Positions 58,701-63,766 of a stretch of DNA of 64,000 nucleotides are shown here, piece after piece. A model generated the notes under the pieces. That model was not told the origin of the DNA. It worked only from the letters and a program-made list of their open reading frames with translations, and did not search any database. Origin of the DNA: Hofstenia miamia (Eukaryota > Xenacoelomorpha > Acoela); contig SCFE01000005.1 in NCBI GenBank assembly GCA_004352715.1, forward strand, positions 2,593,019-2,657,018, written 5' to 3'. Each line of letters begins with the position of its first letter. Within the stretch, counting starts at the first letter, position 1. A program made the translations under genes and the position numbers.

Positions 58701-59192
58701 CCAAATTCTTCTTATAACACTTTTAAATTTAATAATACATTGATTTTCATATGTCTGTAAAAAGGCATTAGCAAATTTTAAGCAAACATTTCATTTGCTT
58801 TGCTATTATATGTCCATAACTTCTATTAATTATCTCAGAGACGAAGTTGTCTTAAATTTAACAAAAGACTAATATAGTTTCTCGAAATTAAAATTACTAA
58901 TGAAATGGTAAAACGTATTTTCAATATCCAAGTAACATTTTAATTCAATTTCCATTTCCTTTTAATGAAAAACTAATTTGCTCGTTTACTTGCAGGAGTA
59001 ATACAATGTAAGAAACATCTTTACCATTTTTATGGTTTTTGATTGCTACGATTTCTGCTCCAGCGTATTTGACTAGATATGCTCCGGTTCGATTGTTGCG
59101 CTGGTTGTTCAAGAATAAAATTTGAATGTTTTGGTATTGCTCTTGGGAACCTGTCTTTTCAATATTGATGGCCTTTGTGGGTAGTTCACTGC
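13403..59192 (-). CDS. Tie/TEK-like receptor gene (17 exons, 5' and 3' incomplete)
   Basis: Minus-strand spliced gene; exons are listed separately. Order: Ig1 second half, Ig2 (two exons), three EGF-like exons, Ig3 (one exon), three FN3 domains (two exons each), TM exon, three cytoplasmic exons. All ectodomain junctions are phase 1 except the last FN3 split (phase 0). The total is 2751 coding bases. The order equals that of vertebrate TEK/TIE1, endothelial receptors for angiopoietins. Shared motifs (recalled, not searched) include ARFLP at the Ig2 start, CICPPGF in EGF1, [11 protein letters not shown] in EGF2, GFYGPDC in EGF3 and FGDGPI in FN3-1. Such a protein sits in the plasma membrane and binds a secreted or cell-surface ligand. 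The signal peptide exon is missing and no kinase domain was found. Ligand and function in this animal are unknown. Confidence 0.88.
13652..14014 (+). repeat. 171-base direct duplication flanking a 21-N gap
   Basis: 13652-13822 and 13844-14014 appear identical and are separated only by N 13823-13843. This is the pattern left when overlapping contig ends are not merged, so probably an assembly artefact. Confidence 0.9.
14015..15239. other. Intron sequence, nothing supported
   Basis: AT-rich part of the receptor intron between the 18069 and 13484 exons. A short GCCATCTAGTGGATGTAA block at 14028-14045 recurs in degraded inverted form near 19100, a hint of a small repeat. Confidence 0.4.
15240..15356 (+). 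CDS. Candidate Ly6/quiver-like exon
   Basis: Plus-strand exon after acceptor TTTCCAAACACAG, ending at a strong GTATGT donor. Reads [20 protein letters not shown], then VGENCTNF and LPAHC. The opening hydrophobic-E-C-Y-x-C-x-S is the signature start of Ly6/uPAR three-finger domains (quiver/sleepless type), usually GPI-anchored cell-surface proteins. Five Cys lie in this exon. It is antisense to a receptor intron. No signal-peptide exon was recognised upstream. Confidence 0.45.
15960..16075. repeat. Imperfect inverted repeat
   Basis: TCTGGCAG near 15993 and CTGCCAGA near 16047 are inverted, with an inner TGGCCAGAG segment, in a locally GC-rich patch. Possibly a remnant of a small foldback element. 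Confidence 0.35.
16313..16672. repeat. (TA)n array with a 157-N gap
   Basis: TA/TATT repeats on both sides of N 16361-16517. The motif TTTTGTAAATATATATA occurs both before and after the gap, so part may be a duplicated contig end. Confidence 0.92.
16926..17114 (+). CDS. Candidate second exon of the Ly6-like gene
   Basis: From an AG at 16924-16925 the phase-0 frame reads [20 protein letters not shown], then [13 protein letters not shown] and [10 protein letters not shown] before a TGA at 17112. A G...Y...R-x-C segment and a closing C-x-x-x-C are what the middle and end of a Ly6 domain would supply after AHC. The final C-N of the family is not seen, so a further exon after a GTACCA donor near 17100 is possible. 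The link to 15240 is an inference. Confidence 0.28.
   Translation, partial: LVTTDTSSGLRVSYGYKPWFVLDYHRRICRSLETFVQELQFRNKTLKTTKKDANRGTCTYHC
17115..18068. other. Intron, nothing supported
   Basis: AT-rich. No exon with valid splice borders seen on either strand. Confidence 0.4.
18069..18185 (-). CDS. Tie-like exon: cytoplasmic 2
   Basis: 117 bases, phase 0 to 0, acceptor ATATATTTAG, donor GTAAGT. Reads [20 protein letters not shown], then VNSNNPGNM and PDHTVSSQ. No recognised domain; His/Asn/Ser-rich. The phase agrees with both neighbours. Confidence 0.7.
18225..18635 (+). mobile_element. MITE family copy 1, filling a receptor intron
   Basis: Terminal inverted repeats TTAACCTTAAACAGC (18225-18239) and GCTGTTTAAGGTGAA (18621-18635). 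The interior has TGACTATTTCTTCATACATG and a CTATAAGCGTTTAAAAATT block shared with copies at 39915-40354 (inverted) and 41762-42209. The intron between cytoplasmic exons 1 and 2 is 18186-18645 (460 bases), so this 411-base element makes up about nine tenths of it and starts 10 bases inside the donor. Non-coding. Confidence 0.75.
18646..18866 (-). CDS. Tie-like exon: cytoplasmic 1, Ser/Asn-rich
   Basis: 221 bases, phase 1 to 0. Reads (D)[16 protein letters not shown], then [16 protein letters not shown] and [13 protein letters not shown], ending [10 protein letters not shown]. Low in hydrophobics and rich in Ser, Asn, Arg and Pro: probably disordered juxtamembrane sequence. No kinase motif. The donor CAG|GTTTTA is weak, and the frame stays open to a stop at 18565, so a read-through end is possible. 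A MITE begins 10 bases beyond the exon. Confidence 0.7.
18867..22489. other. Receptor intron, no supported gene
   Basis: AT-rich with a (TA)n run at 21404-21440. A minus-strand open segment at 20299-20462 with a possible acceptor was considered and not accepted. GTCGCGGACT at 20721 echoes the MITE family interior. Confidence 0.5.
21404..21440. repeat. (TA)n microsatellite
   Basis: About 18 uninterrupted TA units. Confidence 0.97.
22490..22708 (-). CDS. Tie-like exon: transmembrane segment
   Basis: 219 bases, phase 1 to 1. After [17 protein letters not shown] comes the hydrophobic [20 protein letters not shown] then ASVGYFG, followed by the basic stop-transfer LHRTK and a polar tail with YQLANVLNG and DYEPRG. 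Type I topology: FN3 outside, tail inside. The donor is AGAG|GTGGGT at 22490; AATG|GTAATA at 22514 keeps the same phase and is an alternative. YQLA and DYEP offer tyrosines. Confidence 0.92.
22709..24649. other. Receptor intron with small hairpins
   Basis: CTGGTAAT...ATTACCAG (about 23643-23680) and GTGCCTAC...GTAGGCAC (about 24244-24297) are short inverted repeats. No gene seen. Confidence 0.4.
24650..24716 (-). CDS. Tie-like exon: FN3-3, last strands
   Basis: 67 bases, phase 0 to 1, acceptor TTAAGTGTGTCTTAG, donor GTAAGT. Reads [20 protein letters not shown] plus IK. Joined to the previous exon it gives [17 protein letters not shown], the expected FN3 F-G hairpin, which confirms the splice. 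Only a 38-base intron separates the two exons. Confidence 0.92.
24755..25002 (-). CDS. Tie-like exon: FN3-3, most of the domain
   Basis: 248 bases, enters in phase 1, leaves in phase 0. Reads (Q)[36 protein letters not shown] and ends [13 protein letters not shown] at donor GTATGG. The P-x-x-P...W-x-x-P-x-x-x-N-G-x-I-x-x-Y-x-I pattern is a classic FN3. The break falls inside the F strand, unlike the other two domains. Confidence 0.93.
25478..25612 (-). CDS. Tie-like exon: FN3-2, second half
   Basis: 135 bases, phase 1 to 1, donor GTAAAT. Contains [20 protein letters not shown] and [15 protein letters not shown]. The Y-x-F-R-V-x-A and the W-S-x-P-V-x-A-x-T ending are textbook FN3 F and G strands. 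Confidence 0.93.
26381..26582 (+). mobile_element. MITE family copy 2, partial
   Basis: Begins TTAACCTTAAACGGTCT, then CTTTTAAAAGAACAAAAC. The later TTCTGTG...GAAGATTAACTATTTTT resembles 41925-41965 in copy 4. The right inverted repeat was not recognised, so it is truncated or diverged. Confidence 0.5.
26873..26909. repeat. (TA)n run ending in a 16-N gap
   Basis: TA repeat at 26873-26893, N 26894-26909. Confidence 0.95.
27041..27393 (+). repeat. 353-base duplicated segment, copy 1
   Basis: Starts right after a single n (27040) with TAACCAATTCTAATAGAAAT. Nearly identical to 28294-28645. The two copies are 0.9 kb apart in direct orientation, with a few substitutions and a small length difference. 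Non-coding. Confidence 0.92.
28294..28645 (+). repeat. 352-base duplicated segment, copy 2
   Basis: Direct copy of 27041-27393. The flanks differ from copy 1 on both sides. Confidence 0.92.
29072..29230 (-). CDS. Tie-like exon: FN3-2, first half
   Basis: 159 bases, phase 1 to 1, donor GTAAGC. Reads (V)[31 protein letters not shown], then [11 protein letters not shown]. The W-x-x-P...I/V-x-G-Y-x-V-x-F pattern is FN3 B-C'. The first half of this domain is more divergent than FN3-1. Confidence 0.88.
29568..30701 (+). repeat. 1.13-kb duplicated segment, copy 1
   Basis: Begins GGTGGCTGGCGCGAAATAGT and ends at a single n (30702). More than 98 percent alike by eye to 31015-32147, with scattered single-base differences. 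Contains degraded reading frames on both strands (for example a minus-strand [20 protein letters not shown]) that look like transposon remains without an assignable family. Confidence 0.93.
30702..31014 (+). other. Spacer between the 1.13-kb copies
   Basis: Starts after n with (TA)n and GGGCCGCACTC. Contains GGGTCTGGGGCCCAAATCG at 30847-30865, GC-rich for this window. Unexplained, possibly another repeat. Confidence 0.4.
31015..32147 (+). repeat. 1.13-kb duplicated segment, copy 2
   Basis: Direct copy of 29568-30701. Sequence on the right continues as unique intron. Confidence 0.93.
32560..32862. repeat. (TA)n microsatellite with a 257-N gap
   Basis: TA on both sides of N 32572-32828. Confidence 0.95.
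32863..36050. other. Long AT-rich intron stretch, nothing seen
   Basis: Very AT-rich with no exon-like islands, repeats or inverted ends. It is part of the largest intron of the receptor, 29231-36050. Confidence 0.6.
36051..36209 (-). CDS. Tie-like exon: FN3-1, second half
   Basis: 159 bases, phase 1 to 1, donor GTATGA. Contains [20 protein letters not shown], the L-x-P-x-T-x-Y-x-F-x-V pattern of FN3 E-F strands, then [17 protein letters not shown]. Two nearby cysteines (DCDPC) precede the L-x-P motif. Sequon NYT. Confidence 0.93.
36210..39236. other. Receptor intron, nothing supported
   Basis: AT-rich. Short open segments at 37111-37296 and 38093-38299 lack splice borders or family signals. 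Confidence 0.5.
39237..39389 (-). CDS. Tie-like exon: FN3-1, first half
   Basis: 153 bases, phase 1 to 1. Reads (D)[27 protein letters not shown] and [16 protein letters not shown] before donor GTAAAT. The core W and G-P-I-x-x-Y pattern fit an FN3 A-C' half. FGDGPI matches TEK FN3-1 (recalled). Sequon NLT. Confidence 0.92.
39472..39731 (+). repeat. Imperfect tandem duplication, about 125-base unit
   Basis: 39472-39597 and 39608-39731 share CTTGGACTAAATGTCTCCAA and most of the preceding sequence, at roughly 85 percent identity by eye. It is older than the other duplications here. Confidence 0.85.
39915..40354 (-). mobile_element. MITE family copy 3, inverted
   Basis: Plus strand begins TTAACCTTAAACAGCCTG and ends CCTTTTAAAAGGCTGTT. 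Read on the minus strand it contains TTGACTGCTTCTTGACATGC, then CCCGTTGAGG...GCC, and a CTATAAGCGTTTG block, matching copy 4 in order. It has the highest GC of the copies, and the GCGCAAGG pairs are well preserved. Confidence 0.7.
40355..41205. other. Intron with an unexplained open segment
   Basis: Plus-strand frame at 40553-40762 ([20 protein letters not shown]...) is GC-richer than its surroundings, but it has no recognised motif or splice sites. Probably repeat-derived. Confidence 0.35.
41206..41861 (+). repeat. 327-base tandem duplication
   Basis: Units 41206-41532 and 41533-41861 are nearly identical, head to tail with no gap. Each ends GGAAATTTGTACATAGTGAA. The left end of MITE copy 4 is inside each unit, so the MITE start occurs twice (41434 and 41762). 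Confidence 0.93.
41762..42209 (+). mobile_element. MITE family copy 4
   Basis: Starts TTAACCTCAAAACCGTCTGG and ends GAGCTGTTTAAAGTTAA. Interior blocks TTGACTGTTTCTTGATATAT, CCCATTGAGGCGTGCC and CTATAAGCGTTTTAAATT match copies 1 and 3 in the same order. No coding frame. Confidence 0.7.
42434..42715 (-). CDS. Tie-like exon: Ig3, whole domain
   Basis: 282 bases (94 residues), phase 1 to 1, donor GTGAGT. Contains [11 protein letters not shown] (B-strand Cys), a middle with [12 protein letters not shown], and [14 protein letters not shown] (F-strand Y-x-C). This is the only immunoglobulin-type domain here encoded by one exon, and it has the canonical Cys pair. It sits between EGF3 and the FN3 tandem as in TEK. 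Confidence 0.93.
42716..44093. other. Receptor intron, nothing supported
   Basis: AT-rich. An open segment at 43607-43801 has no support. Confidence 0.5.
44094..45356 (+). mobile_element. Tc1-like DNA transposon, about 1.26 kb, inactive
   Basis: Ends TACAGTCTTGTACATAAAGG and, on the other side, CCTTTATGTTTAAGTA share the inverted core CATAAAGGTCGCACA (44106-44120 and 45333-45347; the second with T at the last position). Flanked by TA-rich sequence, the target of this superfamily. Contains one transposase frame with disabling changes. Lies in the receptor intron between Ig3 and EGF3. Confidence 0.9.
44272..45153 (+). pseudogene. Tc1-like transposase, disabled
   Basis: ATG at 44272 starts an N-terminal DNA-binding part ([20 protein letters not shown], then [11 protein letters not shown]), interrupted by TGA at 44428, TGA near 44596 and TAA near 44668. 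The catalytic part is recognisable: NVVFSDES (first D at 44724), [20 protein letters not shown], and [18 protein letters not shown] (E at 45076). The second catalytic residue, normally D in the QQDNAPxH motif, is Gly here (44986-44988). Stops, frame changes and the lost Asp all say it cannot be active. Confidence 0.9.
45354..45433. repeat. Two (TA)n runs
   Basis: 45354-45374 and 45408-45433, directly right of the Tc1-like element. Its TA target site may have been in this microsatellite. Confidence 0.95.
45434..47026. other. Receptor intron, nothing supported
   Basis: AT-rich, with a short (TA)n at 46876-46892. Confidence 0.5.
47027..47227 (-). CDS. Tie-like exon: EGF-like module 3 with extra cysteines
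   Basis: 201 bases, phase 1 to 1, donor GTAAGA. Starts (I)[19 protein letters not shown], matching TEK's third module (GFYGPDC, recalled), then [10 protein letters not shown]. Instead of the usual short closing loop it continues with [15 protein letters not shown] and an acidic [13 protein letters not shown]. Ten cysteines in all, against eight expected. The glycine/serine run followed by an Asp-rich Cys cluster is unusual for the family. Confidence 0.92.
47950..48096 (-). CDS. Tie-like exon: EGF-like module 2
   Basis: 147 bases, phase 1 to 1, donor GTAAGT. Starts (H)[14 protein letters not shown] and contains [18 protein letters not shown], then YGLNCEF. Eight cysteines. The CLPDP-aromatic-GC-x-C string is a hallmark of the second Tie EGF module (VFCLPDPYGCSC in TEK, recalled). 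It lies directly before the first copy of the 928-base duplication when read on the plus strand. Confidence 0.95.
48180..49107 (+). repeat. 928-base tandem duplication, copy 1
   Basis: TCTATATTATTCAATATACA start; ends at a single n (49108). TACAGTACTGGCCATAAGTA at 48196-48215 looks like a Tc1/mariner-type terminus. The matching inverted end was not found. Open frames inside are mirrored in copy 2 and have no family signal. Confidence 0.95.
49109..50036 (+). repeat. 928-base tandem duplication, copy 2
   Basis: Same length as copy 1; I noticed one substitution (GTTAATGCTT versus GTTAATACTT near 49807). Joined to copy 1 by one n. Either a very recent duplication or two haplotype/contig versions placed in tandem. 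Confidence 0.95.
50236..50370 (-). CDS. Tie-like exon: EGF-like module 1
   Basis: 135 bases, phase 1 to 1, donor GTGAGT. Reads (K)[31 protein letters not shown] and [13 protein letters not shown]. Eight cysteines in laminin-EGF spacing. The GGVC...[10 protein letters not shown] string is the strongest similarity to the TEK/TIE1 first EGF module (NNGVC...TGECICPPGF, recalled). An extracellular, disulfide-bonded module. Confidence 0.95.
50371..51803. other. Receptor intron, nothing supported
   Basis: Plain AT-rich intron between EGF1 and Ig2. Confidence 0.55.
51804..51944 (-). CDS. Tie-like exon: second half of Ig2
   Basis: Acceptor CTGTATGGTTTAG, then (G)[32 protein letters not shown], and MTRVIVR before donor GTATG. 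141 bases, phase 1 to 1. [10 protein letters not shown] is the D-x-G-x-Y-x-C motif of Ig F strands, and RVIVR leads straight into the first EGF module, as in TEK (RLIVRRC, recalled). The Cys has no visible partner in the first half of the domain. Confidence 0.92.
52674..52776. repeat. AT hairpin with 20-bp arms around (TA)n
   Basis: AAAGATATATGCAGTAGGGA (52701-52720) pairs with TCCCTACTGTATATATCTTT (52757-52776), with one mismatch. (TA)n runs lie at 52674-52697 and 52729-52756. The outer TTTGTA/TACAAA also pair. A foldback structure of possible snap-back or inverted-duplication origin. Confidence 0.8.
52818..53450 (+). repeat. 306-base duplication flanking a 21-N gap
   Basis: 52818-53123 and 53145-53450 match almost exactly (AAAGACG versus AAAGATG near the start) on either side of N 53124-53144. 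Same signature as the 13652-14014 case: probably unmerged contig ends. Confidence 0.92.
53451..55202. other. Receptor intron, nothing supported
   Basis: AT-rich with (TA)n at 54119-54143. No exon-like island. Confidence 0.5.
55203..55319 (-). CDS. Tie-like exon: first half of Ig2
   Basis: Acceptor ATAATTTATGTTTAG, then (A)[18 protein letters not shown], then QPVIWRKD(G), donor GTACGA. 117 bases, phase 1 to 1. It matches TEK at the start of its second Ig domain (ASFLP...VDKGDNVNISF...VIYKNG, recalled). No cysteine in this half, as in TEK. The upstream intron is open in frame to an ATG at 55383 ([20 protein letters not shown]), also signal-peptide-like. Confidence 0.88.
55500..56350. other. 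GC-richer intron block of unknown origin
   Basis: Less AT-rich than both flanks, with an internal similarity: ATCTCCAAATATTTGGGTGG near 55580 and TCTCCAAATCTTAGTGGTGA near 55770. Broken reading frames on the minus strand (for example [19 protein letters not shown] around 56060) suggest a degraded transposon or pseudogene. No family recognised. Confidence 0.35.
56351..59024. other. Receptor intron, nothing supported
   Basis: AT-rich; (TA)n at 56553-56578. TACACTGCCCAACAATAAAA near 57129 resembles a Tc1-type terminus without a partner. A plus-strand open stretch at 57780-57912 has an acceptor-like start but no supported family. Confidence 0.45.
59025..59192 (-). CDS. Tie-like exon: second half of Ig1
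   Basis: Acceptor TATGTTTTTAG, then (G)[14 protein letters not shown]..., then [19 protein letters not shown], donor GTAAAG. 168 bases, phase 1 to 1. The [10 protein letters not shown] segment aligns with the F-G strand part of TEK Ig1 (NGAYFCEGRVRGEA, recalled). The usual core Cys before the G strand is absent. One N-glycosylation sequon (NRT). The intron just upstream stays open and in frame with an ATG at 59268, giving MTPYFINQGNWLLALALCK..., a possible signal peptide; so this could also be a first exon. Confidence 0.8.
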
Positions 59193-59270
59193 CTAAAAAC
59201 ATACACATTATTTTACATAGTGCCAATGCTAACAACCAATTTCCTTGGTTAATAAAATAGGGTGTCATTG

Positions 59271-59292
59271 TATATATATATATATATATATA
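59271..59292. repeat. (TA)n next to the Ig1 exon
   Basis: Short TA run directly upstream (minus-strand sense) of the in-frame ATG at 59268. Confidence 0.9.
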
Positions 59293-59624
59293 TTAATAGT
59301 ATGCTTTTACTAAATTAAGTATTAACTAATAGTTGACTTTAAATTCGATCCAAGCTTCTGCCCAAAAATTTATCTACAAATTCAGTTAAAATGAAAAAAG
59401 GTAATAGACGTGCTCTCTTTCAAATATTGTCATATAACCATCGTCTAAGTGAACACACACACAAACATTAACAGTATTTCGCTCAAGTGACGAAGGCGTC
59501 CGGCTTACACTGCAGAATTAAGTAATTGTTCACAACTAAATCCGATTAACAGCCTGAAAAAATTTAATAGGTAAACAATTTAACGATTAATCGATGAATT
59601 AATCTTTAAATTTTGCAGCCGTAA

Positions 59625-59707
59625 TATATATATATATATATATATATANNNNNNNNNNNNNNNNNNNNNNNNNNNNNNNNNNNNNNNNNNNNNNNNNNNN
59701 NNNNCCG

Positions 59708-59741
<34 letters not shown>
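59625..59741. repeat. (TA)n with a 56-N gap
   Basis: CCGTAATATATATA occurs on both sides of N 59649-59704, so the gap edges may be overlapping ends. Confidence 0.95.
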
Positions 59742-59747
<6 letters not shown>

Positions 59748-61215
59748 ATAACAATATATGTAAACTTTAGCGAGGTTTTACAAATGATAGTACTATGGAT
59801 TCGCCTTACATTTTTTTCCATAGCAGACTGTCAGAATTGATTTATAAATCTGAACAAAACTGAAGCCACCCACCGAATAAATTTACACCATAAAAGTTAG
59901 AATTAATAGTCATGTACCCAAATAAACTACATGCAGTACTTAAATAAATAAATGACAGAGGAAATTTTGGATTGAGTTTGAATAAATACCATATACTGTC
60001 ACATACCACACACAACAATAGAAATAGAAATATTGAATTTATTTGACAGTTTCGTAAAGAGTAGTAAAAACCTGATGAGTATATATTAATTTAGGAAATG
60101 TGTATAAACTTTCAACGGGAGTTCACAGCTAAGTGGGTAGTCACTGAAGCCTGCATTATTATTTCATAATGCATCCGGTATTTTGCGCTTGGTTAAATAT
60201 AAATAACCGTACTGCACCTTAGTATTTAAATTATGGATGTCAGAATGAATTTGTTCTTGCACGGGAGCGTAAATGTAATGCATTTATTTTTATTAAATTT
60301 TTTCCATTAAGGATAAGTAATTCGCATTTGACGCCATGCTTGTATAAAACAAAAGTTTTAATAAAATATTGTTTTTTTTGCAAATAGAATTACGTAGTTC
60401 TTTAAAGAAAATAGCAAAATGCGAAGTGTCTAATATTTTTTGTAGATAATTCATTGAAAAATAATACAGACACGATTCTGATGTCATATTTAAAAAAATA
60501 TTTTCGCCAGTATTAAGACAATAATTTTAATCATTTGCATTCACATCAAATTTTTAATCTAAATTTGAGCTTTATCCAGGCAGTATATTTCCAAGAAATC
60601 ACCCCGGTCATGATGACATTAAAGACTATTTCCATCAATACTAATTCTCTGGAAAATATGAATACAGATATTCCCTTCATTCAAAACTAAAGTTTTGAAG
60701 CAATTTTACCAATAATTTTCCTAGATTTAATATGGTTCATAATAATTCGGAAATATTTCTAGGCCTCGTAACAAATAGCTAGTTAGATTTCCTGATTGGC
60801 TATTTTATAATTTAATAAAAAATAATTATTTGTCCATTTTATGATTCAAAATTGGTTATTCTCAATAATCGAAATGAAAATTAGTAATAGTTCAAAGCAA
60901 GAAAATCAACAAATGTAAAATTGGTGATTTATCATAGTTTGATAACAATAAAATTGACTTTACAATCAATAGTTAAATTATTTACAAAACTAACAACAAA
61001 AATAGCTCCTAACAGTTAAAAAGATTTATGGCAGACGAATTTGTTTAACATTATATGTCTATCTTTTGCAAGAGATGATAGGAAAGTTTATTTTTCTAGA
61101 CGCTAAATTGTTAAGAAAAATTAATTAATTCATGAACCACGTAAAAGGCGACGTTTGACCTAAGTGTTATACATATTTACTAGGCTTTAATCTAAGTGGA
61201 AAATGGCTTTCCTTT
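59742..61215. other. AT-rich; missing receptor 5' exons not found
   Basis: I looked here on the minus strand for a signal-peptide exon and the first half of Ig1 and saw no convincing candidate. The 5' end may be further right, outside the window. Confidence 0.4.
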
Positions 61216-61224
61216 ATATTTTTA

Positions 61225-61508
61225 TTGCCGAATGGGCGAAAATTGACTTCCAGCGGAGAAATACAAATATTGGCGGAAATTGAAAGAAAAATTAATTTTT
61301 TCCAAAATGTAATGCAAAAACAAATATGCGAATTGATTATGGAACAAGGAAAGCAAATTATGAAAATAAAAGCAAATCAATTAGTGGAAAGCAATGAAAG
61401 ACAAGTGGTAGAGGCAAAGCTTTTAAAAAATTAGAGGAGCTAAGAAATCATGCACGCATAAAAGAATTTTCAACAGTAATATATTTACGAAAACAATTAG
61501 TAAATTGA
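61225..61508 (+). pseudogene. Coiled-coil reading frame broken at an A run
   Basis: Plus-strand frame GEIQILAEIERKINFFQN, VMQKQICELIMEQGKQIM and VESNERQVVEAKLLKN ends at a TAG (61432). The shifted frame then continues KLEELRNHARIKEFSTVIYL to a TGA at 61508. Both parts are charged and helical with heptad-like spacing, as in cilia-associated or other long coiled-coil proteins. The break lies in AAAAAA (61425-61430), so a one-base sequencing error is as likely as a real frameshift. No ATG, introns or family were identified. Confidence 0.4.
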
Positions 61509-62280
61509 ACTGCGACGATGGAGCGCCAGCGTACGATGCCTTTTTTAAAAGAAGTTAACAGCTCAATTCCTAAGCAATTAGCGCTCAATTATACACAATA
61601 ACTTTCCTACACAAAGCCTCAGGTAGCTCAAAGCAAACCCGGTAAAAGTGTAAATGAAAATCTCAACAATTTTGATTATAATTACCGAAATAAAAAAGGC
61701 ACGCAACGCCTTCAATAAAACAAATTAACATCGCTTAATGAAAAATATATTGAAAAATACATGTAATACGCAAAAGATTTACAAAAAGTATGAATAGAAA
61801 TTTGTAAATAATGTCTCTTACAACTCAGGTGAGTCACGTCAATATTTGTCCCTAAAATATTATCATTTATTAGAAGAGAACGTTGAATGAAGTTTCATGC
61901 AACTTCAATTTGAGGTAAAACAAATTTATTGTAGTACAAAATATATAATTTAATAAGCTTCTGTTGTATGGCATTCAGATACACTTAAGAATTTATCAGA
62001 TGCTTCTACTAGTCGTGAATGGGTTGTATGGGTCCTGAATTTTGCAAAATATGCATACACTTAGTCACAAGACTAAATTTTAATAAAATAAAAATTTTTT
62101 GAAAATTAATGAAAAATTTCTAATTAATTGCTTTTAAGAATGTCAGAGCTAAAGAAATTCCAAAAGAATAGTAAATTACTATACAATGTCACGGTCAATT
62201 AATAAGAAAATTTTGTGTCAAAGACTTGAAAAATCAATTAAAGGGAATGAGAAATGTAAAAAAATGTATTGAATAAACAG
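61509..62280. other. Nothing supported
   Basis: AT-rich sequence between the coiled-coil frame and the 62285 candidate. Confidence 0.4.
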
Positions 62281-62284
62281 AACA

Positions 62285-62485
62285 AATGCCAGGGTGAAAA
62301 CGAAATATCAATTAGCATCCAATACTCCATTCAAAATCAACTCAGTGACAGGTAAAATGGTATTTCAAAGCAGACGAAATTCGGCAGCTGGTAAACCATC
62401 GCGTCTCAATCCACTCAGAAATCTATCTGAAAAATCAAATAATGAGAATATCATTTTGGAAACATCTAAATGTTTTCAAGCTTAG
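62285..62485 (+). CDS. Candidate terminal exon, plus strand
   Basis: From an AG at about 62279-62280 or later, the frame reads RVKTKYQLASNTPFKINSVT, MVFQSRRNSAAGKPSRLN, then NIILETSKCFQA and a TAG stop. Basic, Ser/Asn-rich, with non-random codon use for this AT-rich region. It may be a last exon of a plus-strand gene, possibly the one giving the coiled-coil segment 0.8 kb upstream, but there is no direct link. Confidence 0.25.
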   Translation, partial: NARVKTKYQLASNTPFKINSVTGKMVFQSRRNSAAGKPSRLNPLRNLSEKSNNENIILETSKCFQA

Positions 62486-63147
62486 AAATGATGCTCGAAT
62501 TTCATTTAATTGACAGTTGAAAGGAATGTTAGAGGAAAATTGTTCCACACGTGGAAATTTTAGTAAAAATTAAACAAATAGATGTGGGCATCTACCACTA
62601 TTCGAGCGATGCAATGTCAATTTTAACAAAATATCAAAATTCACATATATTCAATTTAATGTTGTAGCATGATTTTTTTAGCATCTAACAACGTTACTTC
62701 AACAAATTAAATAAGCATATACATATTTCTACAGATTTTTCTAACGAAAAATGCAAAAATGGTGTACATAGCAGTAGCGAGGTCAAAATTTCCATAGAAC
62801 AAAGTGGCAAGTTCCTCTTGTACCAAATTTTTTATTTTTGGCTATTACTCTGGAAATGCTCTATCAAACTTCATGATATTTACAAAAAGCTAGGGTGCAA
62901 TTAGTACTATCAACTTACAAAATTTCAAGCAGTTATGTGTAAAAATGCAGTCATGCGGAAAGTTTAAATGTTTACAAAGCAGTAGAAATAAATAATAAGT
63001 AATAAAATTATCACTGACCAATGTGTCTTTACAGTGAAGCGTTGTATTAAGAAAAAGTAAGTGCTTATTATTTTTACTATTATTATTAATATTATTATAT
63101 ATCTATTAGATTATATTATAATTTTATACTATATATAGAATATATAC

Positions 63148-63194
<47 letters not shown>

Positions 63195-63725
63195 TTACAT
63201 TTGCAAAAACATTTGTATAAGAATAACAACATTTTATAATAATAACAATAAAAATAGATATCATGGCAGTGGAAACTTTATTAAAACATTCATATGTTTT
63301 ATATCCTATGTTTTTTATGTTGTGTACTAGCTTCTCTCTCTTTCAATGTAATAAATTTTCAATAAGCAATTTATATAACTAGAAAATAGTTCATTTGCAT
63401 ACAATATATAATTTGAGTTTTAACTAAGAAAGAAGATAAATGGAAACCTAAACCTTAGCTTAAAATAGACGGTTGTAGACTATAAATTACTAGCTAACAA
63501 AGAGAAAATATTTGTGAATTTATGACAATCTAAATATTTAGACAATGCTGTTAAATTTAAATTACGTAAATTGTAATTTATGTGATAAATGATCGAAGTC
63601 GTAATAAACGATTTGCGTCAATGGATATGACAACAATAATAATGCAATCAAATAAAAGTGGAACATAATTAAATTTAACAGATAAATATATAAAGGTATT
63701 CGAAATTGAAAACCATAGAATTATC

Positions 63726-63766
<41 letters not shown>

